A stretch of DNA of 64,000 nt from Pomacea canaliculata (lineage: Eukaryota; Mollusca; Gastropoda; Architaenioglossa; Ampullariidae): positions 26,078,695-26,142,694 of the forward strand of contig NC_037599.1 in assembly GCF_003073045.1 (NCBI RefSeq). Reading direction: 5' to 3'. Under the pieces are notes generated by a model that saw only the letters and a program-made list of their open reading frames with translations, did not search any database and was not told the DNA's origin. The first letter of the stretch is position 1, and every line of letters starts with the position of its first letter. A program made the position numbers and the translations under genes. This document shows positions 46,944 through 58,900 of this stretch, in pieces.

Positions 46944-49810
46944 TCAGTATTTGACTTTCTTATGAGAAGTAGGAGTATCCGTGTCATGAGGGTCACAAGG
47001 AATGCGCTTTAATGGCAAGAAGTCTCCCTCTGTGGCCTGAAGAAGATTTTTGATATTAGTCGTCAATATTTCGGTCTTGTCATTTGATGTCTGGGTGTCT
47101 ACGAAGCAGAGTTTTTCCCTGCATTTTATTTTGTCAGTTTACTCAGACTGTCATCTCCTGCGCTGCTCCTCTCGTCTGTAACAGTAACAACCTTATCAAG
47201 TACTTGCTCAAGGCGCTCTCCGAAGTACGCTTCAAGTCCCTCAAAAAAGGAGAAATCTTCAGACGCCACCTGTGATTCCCTGACAAACACCACAATGGCA
47301 TGTGGACCAGGCTCCGAAGCCTCCAGCAGCGAGCTCATCTGCTTTTTAATAAAGTCACGGGTGTTGAGACGGGATAACTCCGGTGTATTGATGACCTTCA
47401 TTAAACATAGAAAATATGCACATTTAAAATTTAAAAAGTTATAAAGACTACTAAAAACGTTCCCTAAGAGAAATAAAGGGAGGTAACTAAGCTAACATCA
47501 AACCTAAAATTAACTCCCGTAGACCGCTTTTTTAAAAGTTTACTTCAAGCACCAATTTTTAACATAAATTTGTTAGTAAAGGCTTAATAAAACTTTTTGA
47601 TTTATTGTTATATTGTCTTAGAGTTTTTTATGATATTCGTATTACGAAATTTATATGCGGGCATCGGGGGCAAGTTAAGTGGACGACACAACGACTGAAG
47701 AAAATTTATGACATGATCATGATCCATAAATTTGAGGTACTGTACCTAAATGAGATCTTGATTTTTAACTTAAGCCAGCAAGAAACACTTGTGGTTTTGT
47801 TTGTTTTTTCGATTATGCAACGACAATTGATATTTTCCTTTTTCATGTATTGTGAGAATTTTTATTTAATTAAGACGACACACACGGCTTGGTTTAAAAG
47901 ATAGAACCTTAGTCATCTGAAGCAGATACTAGTTATCTTATAATTATGTATTTATAGAAGATTTCATATAAGGTAGAAATTATCTACAGGAAAAGTGTTT
48001 GACACATGCACATGCATTTTTATTCGTTTGCTGTCTGCTAGGCGAATAGCTTTACTAGAGTGAAAGACATTTAGGAAAAGTGTCATGATGAGGCCGAAGA
48101 TTAAATAATTTTACCTGTAACCACATTCCATCAACTTCAGTTATGTAGCTGGTTTTCTTTGGCATTGTTGTGCCTGCCTTGAACACTTTTCTTCGTACAA
48201 GTGCATTGCCTCCTGAGATTTTCCCGCTTGCTGTGGATCCAAGGAGCAGGATTCTCTTCAAATCATAATAAGAAACTCTGTATAAGCAGACAAAGGACTT
48301 CGTAATGAATATTTTTTGAAAATAATATATTATTCATAGTGACAAAACAGAGACAAAAACAAAATATATACAGAGTCAAACTTGGTTAGTGGGAATGAAT
48401 TTTGTTGACTTGTATCTCATTTCTTAAGCATAGAATTTTAGAAACATGTACAATTTACAACCTGTGTGGCTATAAGAGGCATACCCTGGATATATCCTAC
48501 CTAATAAAAGGATGCTCGTAACATTAAACTACAATAGTCTTTAATGAAAGAATGAGGTCTGATTTATGTATGTTATAAAGATGAAAGATGGTTTTGAAGA
48601 CGCCTATAGTACTTCCATATTAAAGGACAAGCTGAGCTCTCATCTGGTATTAAATAACTCTGAAAAAGTTGAGAGGAAATCAGTAATGATCAAAACTAGC
48701 ATTCGAAGTAAAAAAAAAAACCCGTACTGAAGTTGGGCACAAGATTCATGAGATGAATAACCTGCCGCTTTTTTGTCCTCATCTTTATCCTGACTGCTGA
48801 ACACGATGTAGCATCCTTCAGCATCTTCCAGAACCCATTGCAGCTGTTTGCAGATTGTTTTTAGTTCCTCTTCTATGTCCATATCTTGTCGATCACCAAA
48901 GGTGAAGGCCACTGTTCTGCTTGATGTATTCTTCCCCTAATACTTTCTTTGTCTGCTCGTAGATCTGGTATTCCTCCGCGGTGTAGCGCAGGTCACACCG
49001 AATGGCCAGCAAAATGGCATCAGGGTCATGTGACTTCCACTTGCTAATTCTTTTATTAGCTTCCTCTTTGTCTAGAAGCAGATTGCTAACGTCAGGTGTA
49101 TCAGTTACCTTACAAAAATTATAAAAAAACTTATTTTAATTCAATTTTAATAATTTGTTTAAATACAATAGTTAAAAACTAACAACACTATGCTTATTGC
49201 ATATGAATATTATCCCGAAACACACATTAAATCCATTCCAACGTGTGTGTGTATATATACATATATTAAATTTTCTTTTTTTCGTATAAATTGGTTACGT
49301 ATTAAAAGACTGTTTACCAAATTTAATTTCATAAAATACACCTAATAGTCGACATTTAATATTCATGAGAGAGTTATAAATGTTAAACTAACAAATTTCC
49401 TTCCTTGTTCTCTCCAGTATTAGGAATAATTTTTAAAGTATTTTTATCCACACATTAGAAATACGATAATGTTTTAAAGATTGTGATGAATTGTTGAAAT
49501 TTTTTAAAATTTCTTAAATTATAAAAAATAATGCAATTTAACATATAATTTTAACATCACCGTCATAATTTTCGTCTATGGTCTATTTTTTCTAGTTCTT
49601 TGTATACTGATTAAATATTTAAACGCCATGATGTAGACATTCGTACTTTGATGGTCACTCCAAATTTCTGAGCTGTCCTTTCCAGGTCCGTTTGTGCAGA
49701 TGATACCAAACCTCGTGTAACGGGAAAGGCGTCTGTGTTCAAGATGGAGTTACCCACACTGCTTTTTCCATTTCCAGTCTTGCCGATTATTAACACTTTC
49801 AGTTCGCGCT
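46944..49810 (-). pseudogene. Truncated triple-AIG1 GTPase pseudogene (domains 2-3 only)
   Basis: Remnants of exons 4-7 are recognisable at about 49646-49810, 48728-49107, 48120-48275 and 46944-47395. Exons 1-3 (first GTPase domain and linker) are gone. Disabling changes relative to copy A: the exon-4 acceptor ACAG has become GCCG; a 5-nt deletion near 48915 and an extra T near 48770 shift exon 5; a net +2 change near 48262 breaks the start of exon 6; a 1-nt deletion near 47136 shifts exon 7. The P-loop GKTGNGKS and the degenerate GSTASGKI are still visible. Part of exon 7 preserves a version (SRLNTRDFIKKQ, LEQVLDKVVTV) that may be closer to the ancestor than copy A. Confidence 0.88.
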
Positions 49811-50739
49811 CGGCAACAAATTACATTATCTGCATTACTCAAGTCGCGACGCATTAAACCCCAAGGAATCTGAGAACCTGCTCAGGGCGTGTGGAAAGAT
49901 GTTGATCTTGAAAGAGTTTAGCACACACATCTTAAGACATTATGTATTGATGGTCACATCATTATACCTTCGTCCAACGGCACACCCATAATGCTCTTAT
50001 TTTGGATTCTCTGATTCCAGACATAAAATGTCTTCATTCAGATCAAATTCAACATATTTAAACACTATGAAAAAATAAAGGAGGAAACATACGTACATTC
50101 TTACGTTTGTAATAGCAATAAGGATCGTATGTTTTTTCCATACAAACTCTACGATATGGAATATGATACGGTTTACATGTTTCTATCATTATTAACAATT
50201 AAATGTGTGCCTTCATTTATAATCATTTTTAAATAGATGTTTTAGGGACGAACATTGCAATCATAAATAAAGTGCACGGAGATGCGATGCCACGAAAAGA
50301 TGCTTTTTATTTACAAAGACAACATCACTATTGTGCAGGTATGACAGAATTACACAGAGTACTCTCTTTGAAAACCTTTTATCTGTAATGAACAGCTGCA
50401 AGAGAAAGAAGAGATAGACACAAGGTGAACTGTGCTGAAAACATACAAAGTGGACGAACTTCTCGTTTTGGAACACCGCAGAGAAATTTGGGAATATTTG
50501 ATTGTAATATTATTGTGTGACCACTCTTAAACATTGATCATAATGATGATTATGCTATTAAATATCATCATACCTATCAGTAGGGTCGAACATTTACATT
50601 CATAAAGGGCCTAAGCCGTTGTGTCATGTCCTAAGGACGTCAGAACTGCGACGTAGTACGGAGCCAACTTCCCCATCAAATAACAACCACAGTTATCTTC
50701 AAGGTAACACTGTCTATAGTCACACCGGAAATACAAATA

Positions 50740-51010
50740 AGTGATGTCACCTTACATGTTCTATCACCACTTGCTTTTCTGAAAATTTGAAATATTGTCC
50801 CGAAACTTTTGCGGTAAGTTGCTGCGAAGAACACTTGTTGTCGCCGTGTGCGTGCACTACCTTTAACCCTGGCGGCGCGAGCGTGAAGCTGTTGAGGGCG
50901 GAGCTTGTTGGGATGACAGACAGCGTCACTCATACCCGCTGTGACAACAGCCGCACTGATTTCAATAAAGCTATAGACTAGCTGCATCTGTCTAAGTGTT
51001 CGTGCGTGCG
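50740..51010. promoter_or_regulatory. Duplicate of the bidirectional promoter core
   Basis: Conserved counterpart of 7520-7780, including the GGCGGCGCGAGCGTGAAG block (about 50870-50888) and neighbouring potential donors. Here only the plus-strand partner gene remains functional. Confidence 0.5.
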
Positions 51011-51678
51011 TGCATGTGTATGTGTGTTAACATTATATTTACCAGAAACTGCAAGAGATTAGGACATCATTCATTTTCAAGAAACTGGATCGAAGCAAAC
51101 GTTTTTCGAAGCAGTCTATAAAAAGTACTCTGACCTTCACTTAACTGCACACTGTAGAAGTGTTTCCACCTTCGTTCCATTCCCATGTCTGTAGTGTGCT
51201 AGTGTGCTATCTTTACATTGTCAGAGTCCACCTACATTTCAGTCACTTACCAGAGACTAACAGATTCAAAGAGGAGTCGGGGGAGGGATAAGCAGCACTG
51301 TAAGTTGTTATTTGTTTACATGTGAAGAAGAGTCGTGTTTGGGAAGGACTACCTGGACATGTGCCTGGAGGGTTCTACCTGACCTGTCTACACATCAGTT
51401 GAGAGGTACTTGTTTTATACTTCAAGTAGATTGACGGGGGCTGGACCTTTCACCCACGCCGTGACTAGAAAAGGCAAACTTCTGTACAAATCATTTTCTT
51501 TATGACCAGTAGGCTCTCAATTCGTTATCTTCACTATTTTAATAGCTTTTATTGCACCGTGCTTTAAAGAAATTTATTTATAAATGTCTTGAATTATTGT
51601 AAGCTATTTATATTTCTTGCCAGAAAGTTAGCAGTGCATTGCGTTCTATTTACGTTTTCAGTTTCAAATTTCTGAAGA

Positions 51679-53981
51679 ATGTCACTCTCCAAAATGTCAA
51701 CCACCATTAAAGGTAGGTGTTATCACACGACTTAAACTATGGTGTTAAACATTACTTGTTAAATAACAGTACAGGGCAATTATCATGCTTTGCGAAAGCT
51801 TTACAAAACTGATAAATCAAAAGCAGTGTTTAAAATAGGGAAAGATTTTGTCGTAGAAAATTGCTTTATTTGTTTGTTAATTGTTAGGAGTAGCTGAAAT
51901 CAAGAAAAAAAATTATATACATACATTTTTATCATTTTTTTCCCGGTTGCACGTGTCATAATTTTAACAAATTGATCTAAGGATTTTTTTTCATTCAACG
52001 AGTCATGAAAGTATAGAGTATATCTCCCTTGTCAATTGAAGGTCTATTGAGTTACTGTTTTCTACTTGGGTTAATCTCAGCGCAAGACACTATTTCTACA
52101 AATAGAGGGGAAGACCTCCTTCTTTCCATCTTGAAATACAAACATCATGCACAGAAATAACTAAACTGTTGACATCACGTTTGTATCGACTTTATGGTTA
52201 ACATATAGTCTATAATCTTTCATTAGAGAGTACATGATAATAAAGACTATCCACGTTTAATCCTGACATCTGTGTTGTTGACCTTTCTTTTCATGTTGAT
52301 ATTTATAGGCATGTCTATCACGAAAAGAATCGCAATTTCACCCAATTCTGAGGAAAGGGTAATTCACTAAGTTTTTTCCCCATCATTAAAAAAAACCCAA
52401 TAAGACCCACTAGTCTTTTAACATATATGCTTTATTCCTTTGAAGTGTTTATCATTGGAAAAACTGGAAATGGAAAAAGTTTGCTGGCAAACTCTGTTCT
52501 GGGAAGAGAAGAGTTTCTGGTAGCAAGAAGCATGAGATCAACGACCGTTCGTCATGGCAAGGCAGTTGGCGTTGTCAATGGACAACAGATTATGGTACCT
52601 TCGTAATTATAAGTTATTGTCTCTGTTGCATTACATGTCATCCGGACCAACCAGGTAAACGAATATAAAATATACTCTGTATGAAATATGTACTTCCGCT
52701 CAGTTTGAGATATAAGTTACTATTCTCACTATGGATATGAGGAATGCACAGGGTTACGTCTAATGAATAATACTTTATCATCTCTTTTCCAACTTTTATA
52801 ACCACAAAAACATTTATACGATAGTTTACACTCAATACCTAGACTAACTAGCCATTTGAAACAAAATATTGCGATCTTGTGGGCGCTTAGATTAAATCAC
52901 CAAATTTAAAATACTTCTTACGACGTCTATTATTTCTTAAATATAAAATATTTCCTAAAATATATGCAAATATAAAGGCCTCTGCACAAAATTACATATT
53001 TCACACAGATACTGGACACCCCAGATCCAGTTAACTTAAACCTCAGTGATACCGAAATCAAAGATGAGGTCTCTCGGTGGAAGTCAGCGGTTGAAGGTCC
53101 CTACGCCATCTTGCTGGCGGTGAGGTGTGACGTGCGCTACACGGCGGAAGAATACGACATCTACAAGAAAATCAAGAAAGTATGGGGGGACAACTCATTC
53201 ACAGGCCGCCTGGTGGTGGTCTTCACGTTTGGAGACAGACAAGACAGGAACATTCAAGAGGAGCTGAAGACAGTTTGCTGGGAACTGCGCAATGTCCTGG
53301 CTGATGCTGGAGGTCGATACGTTCTCTTCAACAATATGGTAAGTTATTGGTCCTTAAGTCTTGTGTCTATGGATATGATATTTATAGACATGTCTATCAA
53401 GAAAAGTTTTAATATATATTATAATCGTAGAGCTTCATTTCGGAGATTCTTTAAAGTTTATCTTTAAGGGAACAAGTACACGATATTAAAACTTATTTCC
53501 CCCCCCCCCCAAATCCTTACATAAGCCTTTCACACCTTGCCTTTCGCTGAATACGTGTATGATATTACATTTTCGACACATTCATGTTCATTGCACAAAA
53601 CCTCCAAAAACAAAGCTTTTCCTTTTCTCAAGAATTGTTCAACATGACGATTTAAAAAACGACAATCCAAACTCTTCATTTCGTATTATTGTATAACTAG
53701 TTACTAGTTGCCCCAGAGTTGCAACGCTATCAACTTTCGGGGACGATTCTTCTGATGGAAAATATTGCCGGATTGAGAATTAATACGATATGTGTGTTTG
53801 TGTGTTTTTCTTAATTCAGGCTCGAGGAAGTGAGATGGCACAGCAAGTAGGGCAGTTGTTGAAAGTCATTCAGCGTCTTGATATGAAGTCTGCAGATTTT
53901 CCAATTACTCAACCCCAGGTGCTCATTTTGGTTGTCCTGGTTGTTATTTTCGTAATAGTGTGGGTTTGTATCATACCCTAA
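51679..53981 (+). CDS. AIG1/GIMAP-type GTPase with C-terminal membrane anchor (copy B)
   Basis: Four coding exons, 51679-51712, 52446-52594, 53009-53338 and 53820-53981, give 224 residues with the same exon lengths as copy A except the last (162 vs 165). Motifs: GKTGNGKS (16-23), DTPD (64-67), FTFGDRQD (133-140) and a hydrophobic C-terminal anchor (about 205-222) ending CIIP. Differences from copy A cluster outside the nucleotide-binding motifs (for example LLANSVL for LLGNSIL, and the anchor sequence), consistent with retained function. Intron 1 carries an extra block of about 350 bp. Confidence 0.92.
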
Positions 53982-55115
53982 GACAGTTTTACTAAACAGT
54001 TATCTATTAAAGTTATTGCATTAAGTAGTATTTCTAGGCTAATAAGTTTTACTACATTAATTGTAGGACAAAACTACCTTTTGCAAAAATCAAAGCCTGC
54101 TAAAAATAGTAACATGTAGAAATACTTCTGTTGATTTAGGAGATTTTACAGAAATTATCGTTCTGGAACGGAATAGACTAATGCAAACTCGACGTGAATA
54201 TATAAAATCAAAACTGTTCTTGTTTTTGGCGATAAGACTTCATTATTATGGAGTCCTCGTGTGGCTCCTACTTTGTCTTGTGAGTAAAATCTCGCGGGCT
54301 TAGGTCTTGCAGAGACTAGTATCTGGAGAAAAGCCCTATACCAACACAGCACTGAATAAAACAGTTACTTGTTAGGAAGAAAGAGAAATTCTTTGCTTCG
54401 ATCAGTTTCTATCATGCCTTACCTCTGATAACATCTTACTTTTATTGTTGGTGCAGCTACTTGGACATTTAATATTCTAACTTTACAACAGCTCTAATAA
54501 TATCACCCGACTTGCCTGTAATGTTTTGATGTTTCCTTGACTTTTTATATATAGATATCGTTGAAACCTAATGTATAATCTATCATTTGTTTGTTTTGTT
54601 ATTATATATATGTATACACATATGACAAATAATTCGTAATAAACACGTATTCAGTAAAATGTGTTATTTTGACTTTTATTCCATGGGGTTCAAATCTTTC
54701 TTCAAAATGTGTGTGTTCTTGTATTGTATGAATTTTTGTATAGCAGTAATACAATTAGTAGACTACAGACTTGATACTGGTGTGTACTGTAGTGTACATG
54801 AGGGGTACACGCGGTAAGTTTTAGGATTTAGCGGCCTGTGAAAAGATAACTGCATCGACACAACACTCAACCCATTTATTTAATTATTGCAGATTAGATA
54901 AATGTGGAGAGATACTGTACATTGTGTTAGTCGGAATAAGCATGCATGCATAGACCTGACCCTTCTTAACTGATAGGCGAAAAGGAATAAAATAGTTTCT
55001 GGTCTGCATCAAAGATAACACAAGGTACAATACAGGGAGAAAAGCAATCATGGAAAACAAACCAGTGTTAACTTTATTACCTGTCCTAAACTCAAAGAAA
55101 GAAAGAAAGCTGAGA

Positions 55116-55933
55116 AGAGAGCTGTTATTACTAGATAACTAGAGAAACCGAGAAAAGAAATGTGTTTTAATAAATACTATAAATTGATCCCTCCTCCATC
55201 ATTCCCTTTAAACTGCTTGGTTGTTACTTTACCCCCGAGGTATATTTGCGTTTGTTATAACTACGATAGTAGGGGTATCCGTGGACTCTGGACACACTTT
55301 TATAACTACTGAAACAAGATGCTTATATCGGATTTCCCTAGGACATCGATTTATCCTCGCTTAGTGAATACTGCCCGAGGTAGAGAACTGCGAAGGTGAT
55401 TTATTACTGAGGGGCAAAGGCTGAAGGTCAACTCCGTGAACTGGTGTGAGAGGCGGAGAGATGTGGGTGGGTGTGAGACAAGATTTGATTTCATTAAATC
55501 GATCACCTGGTTACAGACAAAGCAAGCCACCTTTACTACGCTACTTAACGGTCCTGATCTCCAGGTGTTTATGCAAAACACTTGATATTTACGGAAAGGG
55601 GCGGGGCACCTGACAGGGTTAACCGGCGAGGTGACGTCACTTCGTGGCTTGCGCAGGTGGGTGTCTACTGACGGTATCTCTGTTACTGTGTACTCAGCAT
55701 TGCATGTTATACTCAGAGGTCGTGAGTATGTTTTAATAAAAGTTGATGGTGTTTACATGTAGTCCAACGCTTATTCGCTTTTTTCCTATTTCTATGTACG
55801 TCTCGATTAGTAGCATATAAGATCAATTATGAATATGCTAATTCACAAACAAAGGAATAAAATCTCTTGAGTGTTATGGTGCTTTCGTTTTTAACTTTCA
55901 GAGAGAGATACAAGGACTCTGAGAAACTTTGAG
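55116..55933. promoter_or_regulatory. Upstream region of CaaX GIMAP with CRE-like palindrome
   Basis: Contains a full CRE palindrome TGACGTCA (55632-55639) in a locally GC-richer stretch (55600-55670). A donor-like GTC|GTGAGT near 55717 could end a 5' UTR exon, and an acceptor at 55900-55901 precedes the start-codon exon. CRE sites bind CREB/ATF bZIP factors in animals. Promoter use is inferred. Confidence 0.5.
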
Positions 55934-58900
55934 ATGTCTGCAGGTTTCTATACATTTGTCTTCAATACTTACATGTACATAATTCTTAGCCATATGTATG
56001 TATTATGCTTTATCCGTTAATGTGTACCAGAGCATAACTTTAACGTGTTCAGCTGATTGCAGCAGTAATACCTAGAGCCTATAAAAAGTGAAAGTTTACT
56101 CTATAAAAAAGTTTAGTTTTGTATCATTATTATTACATGTGTAGCAGCCTAAACTGGTCTCCACTACTTATACACACATGACTGTGTACGCGCGCGTGTG
56201 TGTGTGTATAAAAATTGGGGAAACTTCCTATCTTTTGTCATAAACCAAAAGCAGATGAAGGAAAGATTCAAAGGTTCCCTTGGGCTTAACCTTAAGTTTT
56301 AGGCTGGGTTAGGGCGAAAGTCAAACAGACAGAAGGGAAAATGATAGCGCCCTATTAGTCAAATACAATTATTGCAAAAATATTGTCTTAATATATTCGA
56401 AGAATTTGTTATTGGTATCATAAATAATCTTACAAAATCAATAAATTTATGATTTTTGTACGCTATACAAGGTCACATTGAAGAAATCCGAGTAGTCCTT
56501 TTGGGTAAGACAGGTGCTGGCAAGAGCTCCCTTGCCAACACTTTACTGGGTCGTGAAGCCTTTGAAATCAGCCGAGGCCTTTCCTCCGGAACTGAATTTT
56601 GCCAAAATGCTGACACAGAAATTGATGGCAAAATTCTTCAGGTACGTGAAAGACTCCGGACACAAAACGTACAAAAAGGCAGCTACAAATACTTTCGGTA
56701 AAATTTAAATTCTACGTATTTGATGTTTACAACGTCTTTCACCCTGTTTATTTTAACACTTTACATTAAGTAACATTTTGTCACTTTGCAGGTAACAGAC
56801 ACACCTGGCCTGTGTGACACCCACAGACCGGAGGAGGAAGTGCTGCGAGAAGTGGCTAAAAGCATCGCCATCACTGGTCCTGGGCCCCACGTGGTCCTCA
56901 TGGTCTTACGATGTGATCGTCGATTTACCGAGGTTTGTACACTGGTTACTAATTCAGGAATCCTTTGATGAGAAAACCTGCAGTAGACAAGACAACAAGA
57001 TGCCCCTGTACATATATACAAGTGATAAGACTTATAAGTATCCTGCAGCTAACATAAATTATGTCAAACATATATTTTTAAATTTATAAAAGGTAGACCA
57101 TTGTAGAGGCGGTACAAAAATCAGAAAGGCTAACTGAAGTATATGCTAAAAGCTCCTTCTGTCAGAAACCTAGTGCATGTTCTGGAAATGAAAGTACTAT
57201 TTTGTCATGGATGTACCTGCAAACGTTGTACCATCAAAATAATTATTTTTGTTTTATTTGCTGATTTCTAGGAAGAATATGAAGCTTTTTGTACCTTCAA
57301 ACTCTTGTTTGGCTCAGATGTCTGCAAGCATTCCATTGTCGTTTTTGTTGGTATAGACGGACTCACTTCCAACCCAGGTAAAAGTGGCAATATTTGTATT
57401 AAACACATGCATGCACGCACACACATATAATTCTGGGTTTAAGTTTCTTGTCTGTTTCCAGTATTATCTAGTAATCGCCCCACGTAGAAACTAATGATCC
57501 ATGCTAGTAAATGGTCTTGTTACTGAGGAGTTGCAAGATGAGACCTTCGTTAAACAGTTCAACTAAGCAAAGACGATGTTTTACGGCTGATCTTGAAGCC
57601 AGTTGAGTACCATTTCCTTTACTTCACGATCAGAGATTAATCTGCTCCAAACATAACTTTCTTGTATCCCAAGTCATCACACGGTGTGCTTAACGTTGGC
57701 CCATAGATAATACAGTCAAATCTCGCTACTATGCCACTCTCGGTATTATGCCACTTTTGCTCGGTCCCGACTATAAATTCAATGTAAAAAAAAATTTACT
57801 ATGCCACCACCGACTCTCGCTACTATGCCACTTTTGTGTGATTGTTAAAAGACACAAGTTGTGAAATTCCGCGCAGTGCTCGATTACTATACTGTATGGT
57901 AGTGTGGGACATCGCAGTTAGGTGGATGGAACATAGCACGCACACAGGGAGGGTGGAAGCTGGCAATGTTTTGTGACAGCCACGTGACAGAGGGAAGGTG
58001 TGAGGGAGTCGACTAGCGACAGGATGCAGGTGCGCGGATGTGGTTGGGAGGGGTGGAGGATGAAGAGGTGAGGGGGAGAATGAGAGGAGACAGCTAGCGA
58101 AGCCGACGATTCTTGAGAGCTTTGGACCAGACCTGGGCAAAGGCCTCCTGTTTCTGACCGGCCCGCCAGTATATATATACTATACATACAGTATTGGGTA
58201 AAACTGAGTTAACTATATTAGTCCGGCCCTCTAAAACCATCCCAATTTCTCATGCGGCCCCTTGGGAAAATTAATTGCCCACCCCTGCTTTGGACTGACG
58301 AGTAACTTGAGCAAATAAAGCCGTTTTTACGAACCCTCTCTACTATGCCACTCTCGCTACTATGCCACTTTTGCTCGGTCCCGGTAGGTGGCATAGTAGG
58401 GAGATTTGACTGTATCCAAATATACAGTCATCTGAGACACGTTCTCCATGGGTACTCCCCACTTAGGCTTTCCCCATGTCAACGTGTTCTTGTGTGCGCG
58501 ATGTACATGGGTGACCAGAATGACATTTATCGGTTACACATCTTTTTTCAGCTTTGTACCTTTTTTCTTACCTATAAGGGTTCTGTTTATTTGTGGTGCC
58601 ATGTGCATATGGACACAAAATCTGACAATGAATTACCACAGGTTTCTCTCCCTTTGCCCCAAAGAGTACGCACTGACACATGTTGTTTTCTCCTTTCGAT
58701 GGTGCAGTCTCATATTGGACATCCATTTCTGGCTGCCGTTGGTCTAAGGGCTGACCACTGCTCTGTGGGAAGTCGATCTCACCAACAGGCAACGTCTGCT
58801 GTATTCGCTTCTTCTTTTTCTTTTCGGTTAACTCGTGATTTCAAAATTACCTTCACCTTTTGATACCAGGAAATTATTCGAAATACATTGTTTCTAAAAC

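Larger units (their letters stand above)
45600..55115. repeat. Segmental duplication unit B (direct repeat of 1150-11515)
   Basis: Same order and orientation as unit A. Differences seen: the SINE of unit A is absent; about 1.4 kb corresponding to 5670-7042 and about 0.25 kb corresponding to 5285-5530 are deleted, removing exons 1-3 of the triple-AIG1 gene; about 350 bp (52045-52410) is added in intron 1 of the TM-anchored GIMAP. The plus-strand gene stayed intact while the minus-strand gene decayed. Confidence 0.9.

Noticed and set aside
58345..58863. 172-codon frame, the longest in the window
   Set aside because: It starts inside the Tc1/mariner-type MITE, has no recognisable domain, and lies in an intron of the CaaX GIMAP.
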